Below the pieces are notes generated by a model, which saw only the letters and a program-made list of their open reading frames with translations, made no database searches and was not told the DNA's origin. From Pseudolabrys sp. (GTDB lineage: Bacteria > Pseudomonadota > Alphaproteobacteria > Rhizobiales > Xanthobacteraceae), in assembly GCA_029255525.1 (NCBI GenBank), contig JANLJK010000310.1, positions 1-34,384 on the forward strand: 34,384 nucleotides of DNA, written 5' to 3'. Below are positions 25,259 through 33,511 of this stretch, in pieces. The position numbers and the translations under genes are program-made. Every line of letters begins with the position of its first letter. The first letter of the stretch is position 1.

Positions 25259-26104
25259 TTAGGGGACTTGCTCGGCCGTTGCACTCGTACCCGCGCCCGA
25301 ACCTTTGTCGGTCCATTCCGGCGGCGTGCCGACAACGCCGCTGACGAGGCCTACCAAGCCGGGCTCGCGGCCGAACGCCTCGCACGCCGGATATTTCGGC
25401 GCGCCGCCCGCCAAGGATTGAATGCGCTCGATCGACGGTGGCGACGGAAGAGTTCCGAACGGACTCTTGCCGGTGACCAGCATCTTGCTGAAATCGTCTC
25501 CGAACGCGCTTGCGAACTCGTAGGCGTCGCCCGATGACGAAATCCGTGCCGAACCGGAAAGCGCATTCGCCCCACGGCCCCATACCATCGCGGCATTCTG
25601 CCGCCCATCGTGGCCGAGCGCTTCCGCTTCCACGGAGAGTGTACCGAGCCCGATCGGAAGACGCGGCGTCGGAACGGGCACGCCTGGCAGCAAGACCGTT
25701 TTTGCGACGGATGCTGCTTTCGTTGCTGCGACTGCCTTCTCGTCGGTAGGGGTCATTTGCGTGACCAACGCACGGACGGTGAGGTCGGCGTCGTCTGTGG
25801 TCACCACCTTGAAGCGTTCACTGAGGCCGGCGCAGAGGGAGCGGTCGACCGCGTTTGCGATAAGCTTGCGCTGCTCGTCCGTAATCCCCTCCACCTGCGC
25901 CTTGGCCGCAAATGCCGTGGGCACGATCCTCACGGTGCGCGCCGCAAGCACTTCGTTCTTATTGACCGCGAGCTTCGATTTCGCGAACAGCCCATCGGAT
26001 GGCTTGAGGTCGTCATAGGACGTCAGGGAGCCGCCCCCATCCAGAGCGGCCGACGCGCAGCCGGACACCATGAATACCGTGGCGAAAATGGCGGTCATCC
26101 GCAT
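25259..26104 (-). CDS. DUF3313-like lipoprotein
   Basis: 281 aa from ATG 26104. The N-terminus [19 protein letters not shown] is a lipoprotein signal with lipobox VSGC. The track ORF adds 84 residues that overlap the rimO upstream region. The mature protein begins with [15 protein letters not shown], as in DUF3313 proteins, and continues as an alpha/beta domain with [15 protein letters not shown]3313 is a family of uncharacterised outer-membrane-type lipoproteins. Two prolines-rich stretches and a low-complexity C-terminus ([14 protein letters not shown]) follow. It is divergent from rimO; function unknown. Confidence 0.78.
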   Translation of the reverse strand: MRMTAIFATVFMVSGCASAALDGGGSLTSYDDLKPSDGLFAKSKLAVNKNEVLAARTVRIVPTAFAAKAQVEGITDEQRKLIANAVDRSLCAGLSERFKVVTTDDADLTVRALVTQMTPTDEKAVAATKAASVAKTVLLPGVPVPTPRLPIGLGTLSVEAEALGHDGRQNAAMVWGRGANALSGSARISSSGDAYEFASAFGDDFSKMLVTGKSPFGTLPSPPSIERIQSLAGGAPKYPACEAFGREPGLVGLVSGVVGTPPEWTDKGSGAGTSATAEQVP

Positions 26105-26378
26105 TGGCGGCCGCCGTGCCGGATATTGTCCTGGCCTGACTGTCGGATTCCGCAGCCCATACGCGCTTGGTCGGAGGTTATGCGAAGCCATTTGCGGCTG
26201 TACTCTGAGCGGGACTGGAAGATGCCGGCCGTATGCAGATGCACGGGAGATTTGGGCGGATATATGTTCCGGGCTGGTCGGTGGCGGCTGGATGCTCCGT
26301 CTTCGCCGGCATGAACGGGCATCCGCGGCTCCTCTACGGGTTGCTATTCGGCGCAATCGCCTCTACCTCCCTCCCCGC

Positions 26379-27722
26379 ATGCTTGATCTCGATAAGAATA
26401 CCGACCCCGCCGCCCCCAAGGTGAGCTTCGTGTCACTCGGCTGCCCGAAGGCGCTGGTCGACTCGGAGCGCATCATCACGCGCCTGCGCGCGGAAGGGTA
26501 CGAACTCACGCGCCAGCACCAGGGCTCGGACCTGGTCATCGTGAATACCTGCGGCTTCCTCGACAGTGCCAAGGCGGAATCGCTCGGCGCCATCGGCGCG
26601 GCGCTCAAGGAAAACGGCAAGGTCATCGTCACCGGCTGCATGGGCGCGGAACCCGAGAATATAACGGCCGCCTATCCGGGCGTATTCGCCATCACCGGTC
26701 CGCAGGCTTACGAGAGCGTGTTGGAGGCCGTGCACCGCGCCTCGCCACCGCAGCACGATCCGTTCATCGATCTGGTGCCGCCGGAAGGCATCAAGCTGAC
26801 GCCACGGCACTACGCCTATCTGAAGATTTCCGAGGGCTGCAACAACCGCTGCACCTTCTGCATCATCCCGAAGTTGCGCGGCGATCTCGTCTCGCGGCCG
26901 GCTGCCGACGTGCTGCGCGAGGCCGAGAAGCTGGTTGCCGCCGGCGTCAAGGAGCTGCTGGTCATATCGCAGGACACATCCGCTTACGGCGTCGACATCA
27001 AATACGCGGCGAGCAAATGGCGCGACCGCGAGGTGCGCGCCAAGTTCGTCGATCTGGCCGAGGGCCTGAGCGAACTCGGCGTCTGGGTGCGGATGCATTA
27101 CGTCTATCCCTATCCGCATGTCGACGACGTCATCCCGCTGATGGCCGACAAGAAGATCCTGCCCTATCTCGACATGCCGCTGCAGCATGCCGCACCCGAC
27201 GTGCTCAAGCGCATGAAGCGCCCCGCCTCGCAGGAGAAGACGCTGGAGCGCATCCAGCGCTGGCGCGAGATGTGCCCGGACCTGACGCTGCGCTCGACTT
27301 TCATCGTCGGGTTTCCCGGCGAGACCGAGGCTGACTTTGAAATGCTGCTGCAATGGCTCGACGAGGCCGCGCTCGATCGCGTCGGCTGTTTCAAATACGA
27401 GCCGGTCAAGGGCGCGACCGCCAATGAACTGGCCGAAGCCGTGCCCGAAGAGGTGAAAGAAGAGCGCTGGCACCGCTTCATGCAGGCACAGCAAAAGATT
27501 TCCGCGCGCCGTCTCAAGCGTAAAGTGGGAACGCGCCAGCAGGTGATCATCGACGAGGTCGGCCCGACCGTGTCGAAGGGCCGCTCGATGGCCGACGCGC
27601 CGGAGATCGATGGCACCGTCTATGTCGCCAGCCGTAGGCCGCTGCGTGTCGGCGAGATCGCCACGGTGAAGATCGAGCGCGCCGACGCCTACGATCTGCA
27701 CGGCTCCGTCGTCGGATTCTAG
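26379..27722 (+). CDS. rimO: Ribosomal protein S12 methylthiotransferase
   Basis: 447 aa from ATG 26379; the track ORF adds 103 unsupported residues. RimO methylthiolates an Asp of ribosomal protein S12. The N-terminal UPF0004 domain has its three cluster cysteines C22 (SLGCPKA), C58 (NTCGF) and C87 (TGCMG); the radical-SAM cluster is C154, C158, C161 ([13 protein letters not shown]). A TRAM domain ends the protein ([11 protein letters not shown]...). [12 protein letters not shown] favours RimO over MiaB. No clear Shine-Dalgarno precedes the ATG. The stop codon shares a CTAG with the convergent trpS. Confidence 0.95.
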   Translation: MLDLDKNTDPAAPKVSFVSLGCPKALVDSERIITRLRAEGYELTRQHQGSDLVIVNTCGFLDSAKAESLGAIGAALKENGKVIVTGCMGAEPENITAAYPGVFAITGPQAYESVLEAVHRASPPQHDPFIDLVPPEGIKLTPRHYAYLKISEGCNNRCTFCIIPKLRGDLVSRPAADVLREAEKLVAAGVKELLVISQDTSAYGVDIKYAASKWRDREVRAKFVDLAEGLSELGVWVRMHYVYPYPHVDDVIPLMADKKILPYLDMPLQHAAPDVLKRMKRPASQEKTLERIQRWREMCPDLTLRSTFIVGFPGETEADFEMLLQWLDEAALDRVGCFKYEPVKGATANELAEAVPEEVKEERWHRFMQAQQKISARRLKRKVGTRQQVIIDEVGPTVSKGRSMADAPEIDGTVYVASRRPLRVGEIATVKIERADAYDLHGSVVGF

Positions 27723-28744
27723 CCGCCGTCGAGCGAAAATAGCCCGAGGCCCGATCGCACCTCGTCGAGCGTCGCCTGCGTGACGGCTTTCGCTTTTGCG
27801 GTGCCGGCGCGCAAAAGATCGAGCACATAGCCCGGATCGCGCGCGTAGGCCGCACGACGCTCGCGGATGGGCGCCAGCAATTCTTGCAGGATGGAGTCCA
27901 GTCGCCGTTTCACGGCTACGTCGCCGAGCCCGCCACGGCGGTATTGTGCTTTCAGCTCGGCAACAGCCGTCTCATCGGTGTCGAACGCATCGAGATAGGT
28001 GAAAACCACATTGCCTTCGACCGTTCCCGGATCGCTCGCGCGGACGTGGTTGGGGTCCGTGTACATACGGTGTACGGCTTGGCGTATGTCGTCGGGCGTC
28101 GCCGATAGCGGGATGGCGTTGCCCTGCGATTTGCTCATTTTCGCTTTGCCGTCGATGCCAGGCAGCCGCCCAATGCGCGGGATGACGGCCTCGGCCTCCA
28201 CGAGCAACGCGCGGCCGGTCTGGTTGTTGATGCGCCGCACGATCTCATTGGTCTGCTCGATCAGGGGCGCCTGATCCTCGCCGACGGGGACGATAGATGC
28301 TCTGAAGGCGGTAATATCAGCGGCCTGGGAAACCGGGTAACATAGGAATCCCGCTGGGATATCGCGGCCGAAGCCGCGCGCGCGAATCTCATCTTTGATC
28401 GTCGGGTTGCGCTCGAGGCGAGCGACGCTGACGAAATTGAGATAGAGCGTGGTCAGTTCGGCCAAAGCCGGCAAAGCTGATTGCACGCAGATCGTTGTCT
28501 TCGCCGGATCGATGCCGACGGCGAGGTAGTCCAGCGCCACGGCGAGAACGTTGCGGCGCACCTTCTCCGGGTCGTGCGCATTGTCGGTCAGTGCCTGCAG
28601 GTCGGCCAGCAACAGGAACTGACGATGCGTGTCCTGCAACGTCACCCGGCTTCTCAGTGATCCGACATAGTGCCCGATATGGAGTGGTCCGGTCGTCCGG
28701 TCCCCGGTGAGAATGATCGGCGCTTGAGATAGATCGATTGGCAT
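27719..28744 (-). CDS. trpS: Tryptophanyl-tRNA synthetase, probable auxiliary type, attenuator-controlled
   Basis: 341 aa from ATG 28744, with GGAG 7 nt upstream; the track ORF runs on through the attenuator. Charges tRNA-Trp. Class I signatures are HIGH (22-25, in [13 protein letters not shown]) and KMSKS (202-206). The sequence [18 protein letters not shown]...[11 protein letters not shown] with GRDIPAGF and YRRGGLGDV matches, as I recall it, the TrpRS subgroup often found as a second copy, whereas Rhizobiales usually have a trpS of the FSGVQPTGNLHLGNY type elsewhere. Whether another trpS exists cannot be seen here. Expression is predicted to rise when charged tRNA-Trp is scarce (see the leader features). 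Its stop overlaps that of rimO. Confidence 0.93.
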   Translation of the reverse strand: MPIDLSQAPIILTGDRTTGPLHIGHYVGSLRSRVTLQDTHRQFLLLADLQALTDNAHDPEKVRRNVLAVALDYLAVGIDPAKTTICVQSALPALAELTTLYLNFVSVARLERNPTIKDEIRARGFGRDIPAGFLCYPVSQAADITAFRASIVPVGEDQAPLIEQTNEIVRRINNQTGRALLVEAEAVIPRIGRLPGIDGKAKMSKSQGNAIPLSATPDDIRQAVHRMYTDPNHVRASDPGTVEGNVVFTYLDAFDTDETAVAELKAQYRRGGLGDVAVKRRLDSILQELLAPIRERRAAYARDPGYVLDLLRAGTAKAKAVTQATLDEVRSGLGLFSLDGG

Positions 28745-28792
28745 TCGGCGTCTCCAGTGCGGAGCCGCCGTGAGCGGAAGACCTGATCGCTT

Positions 28793-28828
28793 AAAAAAAA
28801 CGCCGCCTGCCGGTTCACGGCGGCAGCG
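28793..28828 (-). terminator. trpS attenuator terminator (3:4 hairpin, U8)
   Basis: CGCUGCCGCC (28828-28819) pairs with GGC-A-GGCGGCG (28811-28801), ten pairs with one G-U and one bulged A, loop GUGAACC, followed at once by eight U (28800-28793). It lies between the Trp leader peptide and trpS, on the same strand, so it should stop trpS transcription unless an alternative fold forms. Confidence 0.9.
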
Positions 28829-28872
28829 GGTCAAATTGAACAAATGACGACGTGCCGCTCCTAGAGGGAGCG
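28820..28872 (-). promoter_or_regulatory. trpS attenuator switch: 1:2 hairpin and 2:3 antiterminator
   Basis: Region 1 CGCUCC (28872-28867) pairs with GGAGCG (28861-28856) around loop CUCUA; region 1 begins right after the two Trp codons. Region 2 GCGGCA (28858-28853) can instead pair with UGCCGC (28825-28820), which is part of the terminator's 5' arm. A ribosome stalled at the Trp codons would cover region 1, free region 2 and block the terminator; a ribosome at the stop would cover region 2 and allow it. The 6-bp antiterminator is short, with a 27-nt loop. Confidence 0.7.
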
Positions 28873-28911
28873 CCACCAATAAGCCCGGGCGGGTTTCATC
28901 ACGTCGACCAT
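28861..28911 (-). CDS. trpS leader peptide MVDVMKPARAYWWRSL
   Basis: 16 codons, too short for the ORF track. Tandem TGG codons (28878-28873) stand four codons before the TAG stop, which lies inside the 1:2 hairpin. The predicted transcript starts near 28922, leaving only about 11 nt before the first ATG; an in-frame ATG at 28899 would give a 12-residue peptide. No Shine-Dalgarno is obvious, so initiation may be leaderless-like. Tandem Trp in such a short ORF just before an attenuator is the hallmark of ribosome-mediated Trp attenuation, as in the WWW peptide of Sinorhizobium trpL. Confidence 0.8.
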   Translation of the reverse strand: MVDVMKPARAYWWRSL

Positions 28912-28928
28912 GGGCGGTGAATGCCACG

Positions 28929-28957
28929 CAATAGGGCCCCGCGCAAGCCACCGTCAA
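28929..28957 (-). promoter_or_regulatory. trpS leader promoter
   Basis: TTGACG (28952-28957), exactly 17 nt, CTATTG (28929-28934) on the minus strand. The predicted start near 28922 lies just upstream of the leader peptide ATG. Confidence 0.7.
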
Positions 28958-28998
28958 CCCTGCGACGTGTCCTGCCGATTGGATGGCGCGGTGCGGCA

Positions 28999-29038
28999 AT
29001 AAAAAAGTGACGGCCGCGGCGGCCGAGCCGCGGCCGTC
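28999..29038 (-). terminator. Intrinsic terminator of the LTXXQ gene
   Basis: Perfect 11-bp stem GACGGCCGCGG / CCGCGGCCGTC (29038-29028 with 29019-29009 on the minus strand), 8-nt loop, then AC and six T. It separates the LTXXQ gene from the trpS promoter downstream. Confidence 0.9.
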
Positions 29039-29077
29039 CACTCCATTGCCCAATATGGGGGACGGACAGTGGAGCGA

Positions 29078-29770
29078 TCAGAACGGGCCGCGCGGTCCCG
29101 GCGGCGGTGGCGGCGGCATGAGCGCGGCGCGCTGATCGGCCGAGAGCGTGTCGTAGAGCGCGCGTGCCGGTCCGCTGACCGCCTGCAGGAATTCGGCGCG
29201 GGCGGCGGCCTGTTTTGCCGCGAACTCAAGGGCATCCGGCATCGACGGTGGCGCTCCGGCTGTCACGGGCAATTGCGCGCAGATCTGATGCAGCTTGGCG
29301 ACGGCGGGTTCCGCTGCCTCTTCAATCTTGCGCCAGACTTCCTTCTGCGCGCCCTGGAGCTGCAGCTTGCTCTTGATGTAGCCGGCCATCGCGGCGTGGC
29401 GGTTGATGCCTTCCTCGCAGGAGGCGCGGTCGAACGGCGGTGGTCCGGGCGGCATATGCATTGCCGGCAGGGGACCGGCCAAGGGCTCGCCCGCCATCGG
29501 GCCGTGCGGCGGGCGCGATCCTATAGCCTCGTCGCCTTGCGGCGGCATGCGGCCGGCGCCAAAGGGCGGCTGCGGCCGTGCGGCCTGGGCGAGTTGCACC
29601 AGAGTGCCGCCCGTGTCCCGGCCCGCGCCATACTGGAAGCCCGACGGCATCCGCGCCTGCTCCTTGGCTGGCATCGCCACGCCATGGTCGGAGGCCGCCC
29701 GCACGGCAACGCTGGTCCCAACCGCCACCAGGGCCGTCGCCAGCAGCAAGGCTTTGACCGAAAGCTTCAT
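29078..29770 (-). CDS. Periplasmic LTXXQ-motif (Spy/CpxP-like) protein
   Basis: 230 aa from ATG 29770, with AAGGAG 7 nt upstream; the track ORF is 57 residues too long. A signal peptide (MKLSVKALLLATALVAVGTSVAVRAA) is followed by a long Pro/Gly/Met-rich, probably disordered half (about 30-120), then a helical domain with paired cysteines (RASCEEG, HQICAQL) and an LTXXQ-type motif YDTLSADQRAAL. The C-terminus is PPPPPPGPRGPF. Spy/CpxP-type proteins act as periplasmic chaperones or envelope-stress adaptors. The Met/Pro-rich half might bind metal, which is speculation. It is divergent from the metallophosphoesterase gene. Confidence 0.85.
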   Translation of the reverse strand: MKLSVKALLLATALVAVGTSVAVRAASDHGVAMPAKEQARMPSGFQYGAGRDTGGTLVQLAQAARPQPPFGAGRMPPQGDEAIGSRPPHGPMAGEPLAGPLPAMHMPPGPPPFDRASCEEGINRHAAMAGYIKSKLQLQGAQKEVWRKIEEAAEPAVAKLHQICAQLPVTAGAPPSMPDALEFAAKQAAARAEFLQAVSGPARALYDTLSADQRAALMPPPPPPGPRGPF

Positions 29771-29996
29771 GTTCGTACTCCTTCTCGACGTCGCCTGCAG
29801 GCGCTGTTCTCCTTCGGCATAGTTGCGTTGGTGTGGTCGTGGCGTTGAAATTTGTTTCGGCGGCTTCTCGTTTTGTTTCTGGCTGGCGGTATCGGCCCGG
29901 ATTCCGCCTCGATCGGGTTCGCGTCCGGCGCGATTTGACAAAGATCATGGTCCGGTATGGCAATCCCGCCACGTTCGTGACACGCAGGACCATCCC

Positions 29997-30737
29997 GTGC
30001 TGATTGCCCTCTTCGCCGATATCCATGCCAATCGACAGGCCTTCGAGGCCTGCCTGGACCGGGCTCAGGATCAAGGCGCTCAACGTTATGTGTTGCTCGG
30101 CGACTACGTCGGCTATGGCGGCGATCCGGACTGGGTCGTCGACCGCGTCATGGACATGGTCGACAAAGGCGCCGTCGCCGTGCTCGGCAACCACGACAGC
30201 GCCGTAAGCGCGGCGCGTGAGCAGATGAACCCCGAGGCGCAGTTGGCCATCGAATGGACCAGCGGCGTTCTCGACACGGCGCAGCGGCGTTTCCTGGCCG
30301 ACCTGCCACTGACGCGCTCAGAGGACGATCGCCTTTACGTCCATGCCGATGCCAGCGATCCCAAAAAGTGGATTTACGTGCAGAGCACGCTGGAAGCCTC
30401 GCGTAGCCTGAGCGCCACGCATGAGCAGCTCAGCTTCTGCGGGCATATCCACCGCCCGGCGCTCTACAGCCTGTCGTCGACCGCCAAGATGACCTCCTTT
30501 ACGCCGCAGGCCGACGTGCATATCCCGCTGCTGCCGGGACGGCGCTGGCTCGGCGTGCTCGGCTCGGTCGGCCAGCCGCGCGACGGCAATCCGGACGCGG
30601 CCTATGCCATGCTCGACACCGCCAAGCGCGAACTGACCTATTGCCGCGTCGCCTACGACATCGAGGCGGCGGCCGCGCGCATCCGCAGCCGAGGCCTGCC
30701 GCCGGTCCTGGCCGAGCGGCTGTTTCGCGGGATGTGA
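29997..30737 (+). CDS. Calcineurin-like metallophosphoesterase
   Basis: 246 aa from GTG 29997, with AGGA about 8 nt upstream; the track start 29823 lies within the divergent gene's leader. All metal motifs are present: DIHAN (D8, H10), GDYVGYGGDP, GNHD and GHIH. The pattern is close to MJ0936/YfcE-type phosphodiesterases and small Ser/Thr phosphatases. The ATG of the kinase-USP gene is 4 nt after the stop, so the two form an operon. A kinase and phosphatase in one operon suggests the phosphoesterase may act on the kinase or its targets, which is inference. Confidence 0.9.
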   Translation: MLIALFADIHANRQAFEACLDRAQDQGAQRYVLLGDYVGYGGDPDWVVDRVMDMVDKGAVAVLGNHDSAVSAAREQMNPEAQLAIEWTSGVLDTAQRRFLADLPLTRSEDDRLYVHADASDPKKWIYVQSTLEASRSLSATHEQLSFCGHIHRPALYSLSSTAKMTSFTPQADVHIPLLPGRRWLGVLGSVGQPRDGNPDAAYAMLDTAKRELTYCRVAYDIEAAAARIRSRGLPPVLAERLFRGM

Positions 30738-30741
30738 GCCG

Positions 30742-32175
30742 ATGGTCAAGCCGCTGCTCCAACCCGGATCGGTGATCGACGGCTTTCGCATTGGCGAGCC
30801 GGCGCATCGCGGCGGCATGGCGACGCTCTGGCGCGTGACGCGCGACGGCGACACGACGCCGATGTTGATGAAGGTGCCGAAGATCGCCGAGGGCGCCGAT
30901 CCGGCCGCCATCGTCTCCTTCGAGATGGAGCAGATGATCATCCCGCGGCTGTCGGGCCCGCACGTGCCGAAGTGCTTCGGCGTCGGCGACTTCGCCGTGC
31001 AGCCTTATGTCGTGATGGAGCAGATCGCCGGCAAATCGCTGCTGTCGCGTCTGGGCAACCTGCCCTTGCCCTATGACGAGGTGGCGGCGATCGGCGTGAA
31101 GGTCGCGACCGCGCTCGACGATCTGCACCGGCAGCATGTCGTGCATCTCGACATCAAGCCGAGCAACATCATGTTCCGCGAGAGTGGCGAAGCCGTGCTG
31201 CTCGACTACGGCCTGTCGCATCACGAGCAGCTACCCGATTTGATGCAGGAGGAATTCCGCGTCCCCTTCGGCACCGCGCCTTATATGTCGCCGGAGCAAC
31301 TGCGCGATATCCGCAACGACCCGCGCAGCGATCTCTTCGCGCTCGGCGTGCTCTTGTATTTCTTCTCGACCGGCGAGCGCCCTTTCGGCGAGAGCGAGAC
31401 CTTGCGTGGCATGCGGCGGCGTCTGTGGCGCGATCCCGTGCCGCCGCGCAAGCTGCGACCGGACTATCCGCCGTGGCTGCAGGAAATCGTGCTCAAGTGT
31501 CTGGAGATCGAGCCGGCCTGGCGCTATCCGACCGCCGCGCAACTGGCTTTCGATCTTGCCCATCCCGATCAGGTGAAGCTGACGCACCGGTCGGAGCGGA
31601 TGCAGCGCGACTCCTGGGCCGTCGTCCTGCGCCGGCGCTTCAACAAAGACATCATGCAGGCGGCGCCGAAGAAGATGGCGGCGCAATTGTCGTCGGCGCC
31701 GATCGTGACGGTCGCCATCGACCTCGGCGAGGAAGCCGCGGCCGTCAATGACGCGCTGCGGCTATCGGCGCAGCGCCTGTTGGCCATGCTGCCGTCGGCG
31801 CGGCTTGCTTGCGTGAACGTGCGCAAGCTCGGTCGCATCGCGCTCGATACCACGCTCGACGAGCAGGGCCACAACAAGCAGATCGATCGTCTGGTGGGTT
31901 TGCGCGCCTGGGCGGCGCCGCTCAAGCTCGATGAAGAGCGCCTCACCGTGCATGTGCTGGAGGCGGTCGACCCGGCCGCGGCCATTCTCGAATTCGCCGA
32001 CGCCAACCGCGTCGATCATATTCTGATCGGCGCGCGGCAGGCGTCGGTGATGCGAAAATTGCTCGGCGGCGTGTCGGCCAAGGTGGCTGCGGAAGCGGAA
32101 TGCAGCGTGACTGTCGTCCGCCCGCCTCGTGGCAAAATGCCTGCGGCGCTGACTGCGCCACAGGCTTCTTCGTGA
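30742..32175 (+). CDS. Ser/Thr protein kinase fused to a universal stress protein domain
   Basis: 477 aa. The kinase domain covers about 14-285: glycine loop GEPAHRGGMATLW, lysine K44 (MLMKVPK), catalytic loop HLDIKPSN (135-142, HLD in place of HRD), DYG (155-157, in place of DFG), and the APE-like motif as APYMSPEQ. All key Lys, Asp and Asn residues are kept, so it should be active. A linker is followed by a UspA-like domain (about 309-463: APIVTVAIDLGEE to AECSVTVVR) with a degenerate nucleotide motif IGARQASVMRKLLGGVS. No membrane segment is visible. Such fusions occur in Rhizobiales; the substrate is unknown. It is co-transcribed with the phosphoesterase. Confidence 0.9.
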   Translation: MVKPLLQPGSVIDGFRIGEPAHRGGMATLWRVTRDGDTTPMLMKVPKIAEGADPAAIVSFEMEQMIIPRLSGPHVPKCFGVGDFAVQPYVVMEQIAGKSLLSRLGNLPLPYDEVAAIGVKVATALDDLHRQHVVHLDIKPSNIMFRESGEAVLLDYGLSHHEQLPDLMQEEFRVPFGTAPYMSPEQLRDIRNDPRSDLFALGVLLYFFSTGERPFGESETLRGMRRRLWRDPVPPRKLRPDYPPWLQEIVLKCLEIEPAWRYPTAAQLAFDLAHPDQVKLTHRSERMQRDSWAVVLRRRFNKDIMQAAPKKMAAQLSSAPIVTVAIDLGEEAAAVNDALRLSAQRLLAMLPSARLACVNVRKLGRIALDTTLDEQGHNKQIDRLVGLRAWAAPLKLDEERLTVHVLEAVDPAAAILEFADANRVDHILIGARQASVMRKLLGGVSAKVAAEAECSVTVVRPPRGKMPAALTAPQASS

Positions 32176-32185
32176 TCTTCGGCGA

Positions 32186-32476
32186 TCAGCAACGGCCGCG
32201 ATAATAGCGGCCGCGATAATAATAAGGGCCGCACGGGCCTTGATAGGGGCCGGAATAGACGGTCACCCAACGGCAACGCTTGACCCAGCGATAGCCGTTC
32301 CAAAAGGTGCGACAGACTTGGACCAGTCGGGTCTTCTCGATGCTGCCGATCTGATCGGCGGCCGCGGCAATGCCGGACGAGGCAGCCGGTGTCAGCGCCT
32401 GCGCTTGAGAGGCCGGCAGAAGCAACGCCGCCGCGACCGTGGCGGCGGCAAGCGCTTTGAGCATGGTCATACGCAT
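32186..32476 (-). CDS. Small secreted Tyr/Arg/Gly-rich protein
   Basis: 96 aa. GGAG lies 7 nt before the ATG. A signal peptide (MRMTMLKALAAATVAAALLLPASQAQA) is followed by a helical stretch, then a motif-rich tail: VCRTFWNGYRWVKRCRWVTVYSGP and a C-terminus of YYYRGRYYRGRC. Four cysteines are present. The tail resembles the GxRxxYRGR ends of many small exported Rhizobiales proteins of unknown function. It is convergent with the kinase gene and separated from the amidohydrolase by about 130 nt. Confidence 0.75.
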   Translation of the reverse strand: MRMTMLKALAAATVAAALLLPASQAQALTPAASSGIAAAADQIGSIEKTRLVQVCRTFWNGYRWVKRCRWVTVYSGPYQGPCGPYYYRGRYYRGRC

Positions 32477-32607
32477 GGGTTGTCTCCGTTTGTCACAGCC
32501 GAGAGGAAGCGCCCTGCACTTCCCAATCGCCGTTAACTAAACGAAAGCACGCGTCGCCTCTGTTGATTTGAATCAAGCAAAGGTCGACTGCGTATTCATG
32601 CGTAGTC

Positions 32608-33498
32608 TCACAAGCGGTAAAATTCGACCGCGTTGTCGTGCAGCACCGCGCGTTGCTCAGCTTCGGTGTATTCGGCCAACACCTTGCGATAGAGGCCGAA
32701 GAAGTCGGCGTAACTCGCATGCAGCTTTTCGAGCGGAAAGTTGCTGCCGTAGATCGTGCGCTTTGCGCCGAAGATCTGGATCGTGTCGCGGATCATTTGG
32801 CGTGCTTGCGGCAAGGTAAGGCCGAGGCTGTACATGCCGAGCCCCGATATCTTCACATGCAGATTAGGGAACGCCGCCATGGCGGTAAGCGCTCCCCGCC
32901 ACTGCTCGATCGCCTGCGGCGTGCGGTCGGTGAGCATGCCGGCATGCACCAGGATCATCGGCACGTTGGGAAAGGCCTTGAGCAGTTCGACCGCGTAAGC
33001 CGCCTGCGGCGCATAGACCTGCAGCTCGAAATGCAGGCCGTACTTCTCCAACAGCGCGAAGCCGCGGCGGAAGTCCGGCGCGTTGCAATAGTCCGGTCGC
33101 GGCACCGATTGGCGCACCGGCGCGCCGTCCCAATACAGCATCTGACGCACGCCGCGCATATTAGGAAACTGCTTCTGCGCCTTCAGCGCCGCGTCGGCTT
33201 CGGGATCGGCCAGATCGACTTGCGCGACGATGCCATGCGGAAAGCCGTGCTGGTCGGCGATCTGCTGCAGCCAGCGCGTTTCGTCGAGCGGCCGGCCCCA
33301 ATTGGCGGTGACATGTACCGATTTGGTCACGCCTTCCGGCATGACGTCCCGCATGAACTCCTCGACCGGATAATCGCGGCGGATGCCGAAATAGTCGCCG
33401 AACATACGCGGGATCGGCGGCTCGGCGAGCCAGGGCACATCTTTGCGCAGCCAGATGTGGTGGTGGGTGTCGATCACCGGCCCGGTATAGGCAGTCAT
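32608..33498 (-). CDS. Amidohydrolase-2 family TIM-barrel hydrolase
   Basis: 296 aa. GGAGG lies 6 nt before the ATG. The metal motif is DTHHHIW (D10, H12, H14); an ILVHAG His and GSNFPLEKL (an Asn in place of the usual GSDFP Asp) follow at the barrel ends. The family includes lactonases, decarboxylases and aromatic-ring hydrolases; the specific substrate cannot be told. The Asp-to-Asn change in GSNFP is common in some subgroups with one metal. Its start is 13 nt after the bioA stop, so the two are probably in one operon, but a role in biotin synthesis is not evident. Confidence 0.88.
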   Translation of the reverse strand: MTAYTGPVIDTHHHIWLRKDVPWLAEPPIPRMFGDYFGIRRDYPVEEFMRDVMPEGVTKSVHVTANWGRPLDETRWLQQIADQHGFPHGIVAQVDLADPEADAALKAQKQFPNMRGVRQMLYWDGAPVRQSVPRPDYCNAPDFRRGFALLEKYGLHFELQVYAPQAAYAVELLKAFPNVPMILVHAGMLTDRTPQAIEQWRGALTAMAAFPNLHVKISGLGMYSLGLTLPQARQMIRDTIQIFGAKRTIYGSNFPLEKLHASYADFFGLYRKVLAEYTEAEQRAVLHDNAVEFYRL

Positions 33499-33511
33499 CC
33501 GAATCCTCCCG

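Noticed and set aside
26433-27701. 422-aa minus-strand ORF
   Set aside because: Antisense to rimO, whose cluster cysteines are all in place.
28745-29053. N-terminal extension of trpS in the ORF track
   Set aside because: It reads through the attenuator terminator, leader and promoter; the family start at 28744 has a good ribosome site.
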